Positions 57,480 to 64,000 of a stretch of DNA of 64,000 bases are shown here, piece after piece. This DNA comes from Listeria ivanovii subsp. londoniensis (lineage in GTDB: Bacteria > Bacillota > Bacilli > Lactobacillales > Listeriaceae). A program made the position numbers and the translations under genes. How positions within the stretch are numbered: position 1 is the first letter of the stretch; the number at the start of each line of letters is the position of its first letter. Location: NCBI RefSeq assembly GCF_000763495.1, contig NZ_CP009576.1, positions 2,304,001-2,368,000 on the forward strand, given 5' to 3'. The notes under the pieces were generated by a model that was not told the DNA's origin, ran no database searches, and saw only the letters and a program-made list of their open reading frames with translations.

Positions 57480-57794
57480 AATAAAGTAGACAAAAAAATT
57501 AATTTATTTTGAATTCAAAATAAATTTGTTCTTTTTGAATAGGTGTAAACATATTATTAGCGGAATGTGGTCGTCTTGGATTGTAAAAGCCTTCAATGTA
57601 TTCAAAGGAAGAGAGCGCAACTGCTTATATGTTTTTAAAGACTTTACTATCTAATTCTTTTTTCCTCCATCGATGTAAGTTAACTAGACTTTTTTTAAGT
57701 CTTCATCATACTTTTTGTAATTGGACATAAACTTCCTTTCGTTTTTGTGTCTATTTATAAACAGTATATCATTAAAAATTCTGTCTACTTTATT
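57480..57794 (-). mobile_element. internally deleted IS3-family remnant
   Basis: Terminal inverted repeats AATAAAGTAGAC (57480-57491) and GTCTACTTTATT (57783-57794) bound 315 bases. On the minus strand the start of OrfA (MSNYKKYDEDLKKS) lies near 57730, and the end of OrfB (EYIEGFYNPRRPHSANN and a short tail) near 57605-57500. Everything between, including the DDE core, is deleted. Confidence 0.8.
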
Positions 57795-58097
57795 AGTATA
57801 CATCCACAGGTCTACACCTGCAAAAGCTATAGCGCTATAAGCTTGCTCCCCTTCCTCCTCACATACTAGTATATAATAAGTATTAACTCATCGGGTATAA
57901 TGCTATAAAAATTACGAAAGCGCTATGGTTTTTAGCCAGCAAGTGTGCATTTAAACAATATAAATATAAAACGAGTTGATTAGTTGTTATCACATAAACA
58001 TCACTCATTGTGGGTTTGTACCACCCATTTCGTGCTGCAAGTACTCGAATTGACGCGCTAGGTTTTTGTATTTTTGTATATTAGTATTGGTGCACTA
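57795..58097. other. gene-free region between the IS remnant and tRNA-Leu
   Basis: No ORF. It carries GACGCGCTAGGTT at 58052-58064, an exact copy of part of the tRNA-Leu gene (58198-58210); a partial copy (GCGCTAGGT) lies in the promoter spacer at 58113-58121. Confidence 0.5.
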
Positions 58098-58127
58098 TTG
58101 ACATATACTAGGCGCGCTAGGTATAAT
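58098..58127 (+). promoter_or_regulatory. promoter of tRNA-Leu
   Basis: TTGACA (58098-58103), an 18-base spacer and TATAAT (58122-58127), 50 bases before the tRNA. Confidence 0.88.
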
Positions 58128-58176
58128 ACTATTGCGCGTCTCTATATATAGTGGGCGTGTGAAACGTTGGTAACAC

Positions 58177-58260
<84 letters not shown>

Positions 58261-58266
58261 TCATTC

Positions 58267-58300
58267 AAAAAGGAATCCAGGCTAACCTTGGATTCCTTTT
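58267..58300 (+). terminator. terminator of tRNA-Leu
   Basis: AAAAGGAATCCA pairs with TGGATTCCTTTT, with an 8-9 base loop, directly after the tRNA. Confidence 0.92.
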
Positions 58301-58309
58301 GTTAATTTC

Positions 58310-58640
58310 TTAATGATTTCTTCTATACAACAACAAAACACTCCTAGTAGTTAGTAACGCGTTTGTATAAAATAGTTTTCTTTCTCCGCTATCTCCAGTT
58401 TGAGATAATGTGTCTTTGGTATTTACTTCTTTAATAACCATCTCATCTAGCTTATCTCCTCTATTTTAGTATCGCTAAAGGTAACATGGACTTGGTCTTG
58501 TGGGTTAAAAGGTATCATGACGCGTATTTCTTTATCTGACTTTCCATAGTCCTCTGGCGCGATGATTTCTTTTACAATATAACTTCCTGGTGGTAGATTG
58601 CTTGGTTATTTTGTGATAAAAAACATATCGCCTTCGCTTT
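58310..58640 (-). pseudogene. remnant of an LPXTG surface protein with a CnaB repeat
   Basis: The minus strand encodes the end of a collagen-adhesin B-type repeat (EGDMFFITK, stop, then NLPPGSYIVKEIIAPEDYGKS and QVHVTFSDTKIEE), a frameshift, then a spacer and sorting-signal-like tail (TLSQTGDSGE, hydrophobic stretch, YRRNH, stop at 58310). There is one TAA at the start and at least one frameshift. L. monocytogenes has an LPXTG protein at this position (lmo2085, as I recall). Confidence 0.75.
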
Positions 58641-58645
58641 TTCAG

Positions 58646-59977
58646 CTATTTAAATAAAATATGTTTTTTCTTCATATAAATGACAATTGATGCTGCTACA
58701 ATCATTTCAGAAATTGGGATTGCTAGCCAAACACCTGTGATACCAATTATGGAAGGTAAAATTAACAAGAAGATAACCATGAAAATAATTTCCCGTGAAA
58801 TGGTAATCCAGGTCGCCATTTTTACTTTGTCTGATGTTTGGAAGTAAGTCATCATCACAAAGTTAAAGCCCATAAATAAGTAGGCTGTATAGAAAAGTTT
58901 GATTCCGGAGCTTGCTAGATCTTTAATCTCAGGGGTGAAATTACCGAACATCGAAACGAGTAAATTCGATGCGAATAGGCCAACTAGTAAGAAACCAACT
59001 CCGGTACAGAACGCCACGAGAATCGCAATTTTTAACGTTTCTAATTCTTTTTCTCTTGCTTTTGCTCCTCTGTAGTAACTAATTAATGGTTGAATTGCTG
59101 AACCCATTCCGAGGAACAGCATCAAAATCACACTGTGCGTATAGTTTAATACTGAGAATGCAGCAACACCAGCAGTTCCAGCAATTGCAGCTAGTGAAAT
59201 ATTATAGCCAAATGTAAATACGGATACACCAACTTCCGCTAGAAAACTCGGAAGACCGATTGAAAATGTCTTTTTAAAAAAAGCTTTATTCCAATTTAAG
59301 CGAACAAATTTTAAGCGACTTGATTTTTTAAAGAAATGGGTAGTGAGGATTAGCACCCCAATAATAATCGCGATCATTGTTGCAAGAGCAGAGCCAGTTA
59401 CCCCCCATTCAAAAATAAATAGGAAAAAATAATTTAAAATAACATTACAAATGGCTGTAACAACAAGCGCAATCATGGATAAATTCGGATCGCCATCATT
59501 TCTTACAAAGATACTTAAAATATTTTCTAAAGTAAGTGCAAATCCAAAAATAAGTAAAACATTCATATATTCGAGTACGTAACCAATCGTATCATCATTC
59601 GCACCTAAAAAATAAGCGAGTGGAACTTTAAAAATGAATGCAATAATTGCGATAACAATTGTAATCGAAACAACAGCTAGAATCGCATTTGTAAAAATAG
59701 TCTGCGCTTTAGCAACGTTCTTTTCACCAATTGAAAAAGAAAACTGTGTAGCTGCTCCAATTCCAATCCAAATCGAAATAGCGGTAAAAATGGTAAAGAC
59801 TGGGACTGCAATATTTATCCCAGCAAGCGCAGTACCGCCGAGTTTATGTCCAACGAAAATTCCGTCAATAACAATATTTAATGACATTAATAACATCCCG
59901 ACTAAGGAAGGTATTAAATATCTAAAATAAATTTTCTTTACTGAATCTGTTTCTAAAATTTCGATATTTTTTGCCAT
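58646..59977 (-). CDS. MATE-family multidrug exporter
   Basis: 443 residues, twelve membrane segments in two halves, with MATE features such as LIPSLVGMLLMSLNIVIDGIFVGHKLG and DPNLSMIALVVTAICNVILNY. It exports cationic drugs or dyes using Na+ or H+. It starts 15 bases downstream of the tetR stop, in the tetR-MATE operon. Confidence 0.93.
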   Translation of the reverse strand: MAKNIEILETDSVKKIYFRYLIPSLVGMLLMSLNIVIDGIFVGHKLGGTALAGINIAVPVFTIFTAISIWIGIGAATQFSFSIGEKNVAKAQTIFTNAILAVVSITIVIAIIAFIFKVPLAYFLGANDDTIGYVLEYMNVLLIFGFALTLENILSIFVRNDGDPNLSMIALVVTAICNVILNYFFLFIFEWGVTGSALATMIAIIIGVLILTTHFFKKSSRLKFVRLNWNKAFFKKTFSIGLPSFLAEVGVSVFTFGYNISLAAIAGTAGVAAFSVLNYTHSVILMLFLGMGSAIQPLISYYRGAKAREKELETLKIAILVAFCTGVGFLLVGLFASNLLVSMFGNFTPEIKDLASSGIKLFYTAYLFMGFNFVMMTYFQTSDKVKMATWITISREIIFMVIFLLILPSIIGITGVWLAIPISEMIVAASIVIYMKKKHILFK

Positions 59978-59991
59978 ATAGCACCTCTAAT

Positions 59992-60576
59992 TTAAGCTTT
60001 TAGCGTAATTCCTCTCCAGAAAATTTGCCATAAAGCTGTGATTTTCTTTTGGGTTCTTTGTGGTTCATTTACATAAACAATCTCGACAATAACTGCATCA
60101 AGAATACCCATATATGCTTCTTTCATCGTTTCAACATCTTGTTCTGGAATTAGTTTTTGTTCCATCCAGCTACTGAATAATTCTGTAAAGTCTTGCTCCA
60201 TTTGACTCACATTATCGCTAATTTCCGCTTGGACAATATCGTACAAATGTTTAGGCGGATAAAAGCCATATCGTAACCAAAACTGAAATGCTGCATCGGT
60301 ATCGTATAAGTTTTTCACCCCAAAAAGCAAACTAGCTAGTACTAAATCTGGTCTAGATAAGTCACTATCCTGAAGATGCGCCCGGTAGTAGTCGATTTCT
60401 GTTGACTTCGCATCCTTCATAATCGATAAAAATAAATCATCTTTATCTTTAAAATGAGAATAGATGGATTGCTTCTTTAAACCTACAACTCCCGCAATAT
60501 CTGCGAGTGATGTTCCTTCAAATCCATTGCTTGCAAAAAGTTCTAAAGCAGCTTGTTTAATTTCTTCTTTTCTCAT
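59992..60576 (-). CDS. TetR-family repressor of the MATE exporter
   Basis: 194 residues. N-terminal HTH (IKQAALELFASNGFEGTSLADIAGVVGLKKQSIYSHFKD fits TetR_N over residues 5-43). The ATG at 60576 follows GAAAGGAG; the longer frame to 60651 passes through the operator and promoter. A near-perfect operator palindrome is 22 bases upstream, which suggests autorepression. Confidence 0.92.
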   Translation of the reverse strand: MRKEEIKQAALELFASNGFEGTSLADIAGVVGLKKQSIYSHFKDKDDLFLSIMKDAKSTEIDYYRAHLQDSDLSRPDLVLASLLFGVKNLYDTDAAFQFWLRYGFYPPKHLYDIVQAEISDNVSQMEQDFTELFSSWMEQKLIPEQDVETMKEAYMGILDAVIVEIVYVNEPQRTQKKITALWQIFWRGITLKA

Positions 60577-60597
60577 TTCCACACTCCTTTCGCATAA

Positions 60598-60648
60598 AAC
60601 TGACGACCGTTCGTAAGTTATCTTCTCACGAAAAAAAATGTTTGTCAA
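60598..60648 (-). promoter_or_regulatory. promoter and operator of tetR-MATE
   Basis: TTGACA (60648-60643 on the minus strand) is a good -35. The palindrome AACTGACGACCGTTCGTAAGTT (60598-60619) with one mismatch lies at the transcript start, a typical TetR operator. Confidence 0.7.
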
Positions 60649-60674
60649 CAAAATTCGTTTATTTCAATCAAAAG

Positions 60675-60722
60675 ATTCCTTCTTATTTACGTTTTTATAT
60701 AAAAACGTAAATAAGAAGGAAT
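60675..60722. repeat. 48-bp perfect palindrome between tetR and fic
   Basis: The 24-base half starting ATTCCTTCTTATTTACG (60675) is exactly complementary to the half ending CGTAAATAAGAAGGAAT (60722), with no loop and no mismatch. It lies between two divergent start sites, so it is not a normal terminator. Confidence 0.9.
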
Positions 60723-60787
60723 AATAATATGTATATATGAACTTATTTATGGTATTATATACTTAAAGTTAAGTTGGAGGTGCTTTT

Positions 60788-62047
60788 ATGTCAGAAAAAT
60801 ACTATCCTTTAAAAACTATATTTCATCAAAATGAAGATGACTACAAACAAGAATTAGACTTGCGTAAAAATAGCTATGGTACGTATCTAACTAATCTTGA
60901 AATAACACCTATCGTTAATGGAACTTTTAACAGTCCAAAATTAAATTTATTTTTAGTAAATACTAAAAAGTTACAAAGTCTTTTGCAAGAAGCTCTAGCA
61001 AATAGCAAAGAGATTGAATTAAACAGCAGAAAATTACCTACACATGCATTACAACAATATTTCGATTCTTTACTTATCAATGAATTGCAAAGTACAAACG
61101 AAATCGAAGGCGTTCGTAGTACAAAAAAAGAAATTTCTGAGGCGATTGATGAACTTGGAGAAAATGGTAAGGGAATTAAAAATGCGAAAAGATTTATCGG
61201 TCTTGTAAAGCTTTATCAGTATGTAGATGATTATAGAGAAATCACGTCTGTCCAACAGTTTAGAGAAATTTATGATGAGTTAGTTGCTGATGAAGTTGAA
61301 GATGATTGTAAACTTGATGGCGAGATCTTTAGGAAAAATTTTGTAGGTGTTCAAAAAAATGGTGAGTTTACACATAAAGGGGTAGAACCAGAGACTAGAA
61401 TAATCGACTATTTAAATAGACTAATCAATTTTTTGCAAAATGATCAAATGCCCGATTTATACAAATATATGGTAGCCCATTATTATTTTGAATATATTCA
61501 TCCTTTTTATGATGGTAATGGTAGAACTGGCAGATATCTTATTTGTTCTTTAGTTAGAAAAAATTTAGATAGATTTTCTTCCATTACATTTTCATATATC
61601 ATTAATCGACATAAGGACGAATACTATAAAGCCTTTGAGCAAGTATCTCACCCTTTTAACGCTGGAGAAATGACATTTTTTTGTGAACAGATGATTATAT
61701 TTTTAATAGAAGGCCAAAAAAGAATTTTAAAAGATATGAACGAAAAGGAAACTAAGCTGAACATCATGTTAAATAACATTAAAAAATTGGAGCTTCAGCA
61801 TACAGATTTAACTGAAACAGACTCCCACATCCTATTTATAATTACTCAGAGTTGGTTATTTAGCAGAAAATATAACAGAATAACCAATAATGATTTAATT
61901 AATATGGAAAGTTTTGGAAAAAGAAGAAGAGTAATGAACGCAACAAAAAAAATGGAAGAAAAAGGTTTCTTGCTTAAGATAAGTAGTCGTCCAATAAGAT
62001 ATACATTAAATAAACGTTTTGCATCAGAATTGTTAAATGAAATCTAA
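60788..62047 (+). CDS. Fic-domain protein, class II (self-inhibited) AMP transferase type
   Basis: 419 residues. The Fic core has the full motif HPFYDGNGRTGR (H238 to R249). The N-terminal inhibitory helix has TNEIEG (T103-G108), the (S/T)xxxE(G/N) motif that blocks ATP, so it is class II. The C-terminal quarter is a winged-helix-like region (NDLINMESFGKRRRVMNATKKMEEKGFLLK). No antitoxin gene is adjacent. GGAGG precedes the ATG. The target is unknown. Confidence 0.92.
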   Translation: MSEKYYPLKTIFHQNEDDYKQELDLRKNSYGTYLTNLEITPIVNGTFNSPKLNLFLVNTKKLQSLLQEALANSKEIELNSRKLPTHALQQYFDSLLINELQSTNEIEGVRSTKKEISEAIDELGENGKGIKNAKRFIGLVKLYQYVDDYREITSVQQFREIYDELVADEVEDDCKLDGEIFRKNFVGVQKNGEFTHKGVEPETRIIDYLNRLINFLQNDQMPDLYKYMVAHYYFEYIHPFYDGNGRTGRYLICSLVRKNLDRFSSITFSYIINRHKDEYYKAFEQVSHPFNAGEMTFFCEQMIIFLIEGQKRILKDMNEKETKLNIMLNNIKKLELQHTDLTETDSHILFIITQSWLFSRKYNRITNNDLINMESFGKRRRVMNATKKMEEKGFLLKISSRPIRYTLNKRFASELLNEI

Positions 62048-62077
62048 TAAATTCACTATACATTTGCAGAATCATTC

Positions 62078-62112
62078 AAAAAAATCCACTCCAATGAAAG
62101 AGTGGATTTTTC
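62078..62112. terminator. bidirectional terminator between fic and the esterase gene
   Basis: Stem AAAAATCCACTC/GAGTGGATTTTT with an 8-base loop and A/T runs on both sides. Confidence 0.92.
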
Positions 62113-62115
62113 TAT

Positions 62116-63159
62116 TTATTTTTCTTCTAAAAACTCACTGATTAATTCGTATGTTTCGTCTGTTGCTTCGGAGTTTGTTGTCATATAACCATGTGGTACT
62201 TTTTCAAACCGTTTTACGAATACTTCTACGCCGGCATTTTTTAATTTTTCAGCATATGCTTCCCCTTGATCTCTTAGTGGATCAAATTCAGCTGTTGCTA
62301 AGAATGTTTTTGGAAGGCCAGCTAAATCTTTGCTACGAATAGGCGCAACAAGTGGATCATATTTACGATCAGTGGCGTTTGCCATATATAGTTTAAAGAA
62401 TTTATCTAATGATTCTTTTGTTAATACATAACCTTCTGCAAATTCATCCATGGACGGATAAAGGACAGATGCGTCTCGGCTGAAAATATCTGTGGTTGGA
62501 TAAAGCAAGATTTGTGCGGTGATGCTTGGTGCGCCTTTTGCTTTAGCGATTTGTGTCACTACGGTTGCTAAATTCGCTCCAACGCTATCTCCTGCAACGA
62601 TGATGTCTGCGGATTTAGCACGCAAGCTTGTACGATGGCTTTGAACCCAAAGTAGCGCTGCATAAGCATCTTCTACTGCTGCCGGGAATGGATTTTCTGG
62701 AGCAAGGCGATAATCCACGGTTACTACACGAGCGCCAGTTGTTTGTACTAGTTTACGAGCAACTGCATCATGTGTTTGCAGTCCACCTAATACAAATCCA
62801 CCACCGTGATAATAAACAATGATTTCGAATGGCCCTTCTTCTTTTGGAGTGTAAATTCGAATTGGGATTTTTCCGCCTGGTCCATCAATTTTTTTGTTTT
62901 CCACATCGCCAATTTCGATATCTTTAGCAGATGGTAAGGCTTTTGTTGCAAGTCTCATATATTTATATCGCGAATCTACATCGGATAATGGTGACGTGTT
63001 TTTCACAAATTCTTGTGATGCTTCATCTAAATTTTCAAGTACTTCTGGATTATACTCTTTTCTTCCAACCGCTTTTTTATAAATAAAGAAAACGACTAAC
63101 AAAGGAAGTAGAATAATCCCCGCAAAACCAATAGCAATCCATTTTATTGTATTTTTCAC
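62116..63159 (-). CDS. HSL-family alpha/beta hydrolase (esterase/lipase)
   Basis: 347 residues. An N-terminal membrane segment (WIAIGFAGIILLPLLVVFFIY) precedes the hydrolase domain. Oxyanion motif HGGGF, nucleophile GDSVG, acid in AEFDPLRDQ and histidine in VPHGY are all present, so it should be active on short-chain esters. It is monocistronic. Confidence 0.93.
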   Translation of the reverse strand: MKNTIKWIAIGFAGIILLPLLVVFFIYKKAVGRKEYNPEVLENLDEASQEFVKNTSPLSDVDSRYKYMRLATKALPSAKDIEIGDVENKKIDGPGGKIPIRIYTPKEEGPFEIIVYYHGGGFVLGGLQTHDAVARKLVQTTGARVVTVDYRLAPENPFPAAVEDAYAALLWVQSHRTSLRAKSADIIVAGDSVGANLATVVTQIAKAKGAPSITAQILLYPTTDIFSRDASVLYPSMDEFAEGYVLTKESLDKFFKLYMANATDRKYDPLVAPIRSKDLAGLPKTFLATAEFDPLRDQGEAYAEKLKNAGVEVFVKRFEKVPHGYMTTNSEATDETYELISEFLEEK

Positions 63160-63304
63160 ACTTGCTCAACTCCTTCAATATAACTTCATTTACAAGTATA
63201 GCAGTTTTAGTAGCAGGAACCAATTTATTGCTATTTTAATCAAAGATTTTTTACCCCTCAATGTATTTTTTACTCATTTTTATGAATAATATAAAATAAA
63301 AAGG

Positions 63305-63333
63305 TTGATATATAATAATATCAGTGTTAATAT
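63305..63333 (+). promoter_or_regulatory. promoter of argG
   Basis: TTGATA (63305-63310), a 17-base spacer and TAATAT (63328-63333). Confidence 0.65.
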
Positions 63334-63335
63334 AA

Positions 63336-63351
63336 ATACAAATATTTGTAT
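63336..63351 (+). promoter_or_regulatory. ArgR-like operator of argG
   Basis: ATACAAATATTTGTAT is a perfect 16-bp palindrome just after the -10, where an ARG box would block transcription. It is AT-rich like Firmicutes ARG boxes but not an exact consensus. Confidence 0.55.
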
Positions 63352-63375
63352 ATTTATAAATGGAGGGTGTTTACA

Positions 63376-64000
63376 ATGACAAAAGAAAAGATTGTATTAG
63401 CTTACTCAGGTGGATTAGATACTTCTGTTGCCATTCAATGGTTAGTAGAAGCTGGATATGAGGTAATCGCATGCTGTTTAGATGTTGGCGAAGGGAAAAA
63501 TTTAGACTTTATTAAAGAAAAAGCCATTACCGTTGGAGCGAGCCAATCCTATACGATTGATGCAAAAGAAGAATTTGCGGAAGATTTCGCTTTAATTGCT
63601 CTTCAAGCACATGCCTATTATGAAGGGAAATACCCGCTTATTTCCGCACTAAGCCGGCCTCTTATTGCTAAGAAACTAGTAGAAGTAGCTCGAAAAGAGG
63701 GCGCGTCTGCCATCGCTCACGGTTGTACTGGTAAGGGAAATGACCAAGTTCGGTTTGAAGTAGCGATTCATGCCCTTGCGCCGGATTTAAAAGTTGTTTC
63801 TCCTGTTCGTGATTGGAAATGGTCGAGAGAAGAAGAAATTAATTATGCACAGGAACACAATATTCCCGTTCCAATTGATTTAGATAATCCTTTTTCTATT
63901 GACCAAAATCTTTGGGGTAGAAGTAATGAATGTGGCGTCCTAGAAAATCCGTGGACAACACCACCGGAAGCTGCTTACGACTTAACCGTTAGTTTAGAAG
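63376..64000 (+). CDS. argG: argininosuccinate synthase (5' part, runs off the window)
   Basis: The first 208 codons of ArgG, which joins citrulline and aspartate using ATP. The N-type PP-loop is [12 protein letters not shown], with [15 protein letters not shown] and SRPLIAKKL also visible. GGAGGG precedes the ATG. The promoter and a possible ArgR site are upstream; argH is expected beyond the window. Confidence 0.97.
   Translation, partial: MTKEKIVLAYSGGLDTSVAIQWLVEAGYEVIACCLDVGEGKNLDFIKEKAITVGASQSYTIDAKEEFAEDFALIALQAHAYYEGKYPLISALSRPLIAKKLVEVARKEGASAIAHGCTGKGNDQVRFEVAIHALAPDLKVVSPVRDWKWSREEEINYAQEHNIPVPIDLDNPFSIDQNLWGRSNECGVLENPWTTPPEAAYDLTVSLE

Overview
This window is chromosomal DNA of a Listeria (Firmicutes, low GC). 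Gene order follows what I recall of the L. monocytogenes EGD-e segment lmo2034 to lmo2090, from divIB through the mur/dcw cluster, rpmF, coaD, ctaAB, groESL, rex, tsaBDE and crcB to argG. The proteins differ enough from L. monocytogenes, and the bile salt hydrolase gene is decayed enough, that a different sensu stricto species is likely. The species call is inference.

Layout. 1-9,940 holds the division and cell wall cluster on the minus strand (mraZ, rsmH, ftsL, pbpB, murE, mraY, murD, murG, 5' part of divIB). 10,000-19,100 holds an MFS exporter divergent from an SgrR-like regulator, DUF3397, a ketopantoate-reductase-like gene, rpmF-ylbN, tmcAL and a short UvrA paralogue. 19,100-20,850 is an accessory insert: an intact TnpB-family ORF with every RuvC catalytic position substituted, followed by a well preserved omega-RNA-like 3' end. 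No tnpA is present. It is a candidate TnpB-derived RNA-guided repressor (TldR-like) and the most interesting locus here. 20,900-28,000 is core (ylbL, coaD, rsmD, ylbG, ylbF, CAP protein, ctaB/ctaA, K+ channel). 28,070-32,780 is an accessory block (Crp/Fnr regulator, alkylsulfatase, msrA-msrB, SnoaL-like protein) bounded by two related terminator hairpins. 32,780-37,200 holds a MOSC protein, the ycnI-ycnJ copper pair, mscL and small membrane proteins. 37,660-39,700 holds a bsh remnant next to an LPXTG internalin. 40,050-47,050 holds groEL-groES under CIRCE, a CPBP protease, ydiK, rex, an ABC-F protein and a hydrolase.

47,086-50,174 is a second accessory module: a two-component system, a double-DM13 lipoprotein and a DoxX membrane protein, with 7-4-7 direct repeats upstream of the lipoprotein gene. 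50,420-55,640 returns to core (tsaD, rimI, tsaB, tsaE, two lipoproteins, a dual fluoride channel). 55,700-58,640 is a worn region with a truncated GyrI-like gene, small secreted and membrane proteins, an IS3 remnant, tRNA-Leu(GAG) and a broken LPXTG/CnaB surface protein gene. 58,646-63,160 holds a MATE exporter with its TetR regulator, a class II Fic protein behind a 48-bp perfect palindrome, and an HSL-type esterase. argG begins at 63,376 behind a promoter and an ArgR-like palindrome.

Overall it is a conserved backbone whose intergenic sites have collected foreign or decaying genes, several of them surface- or stress-related.
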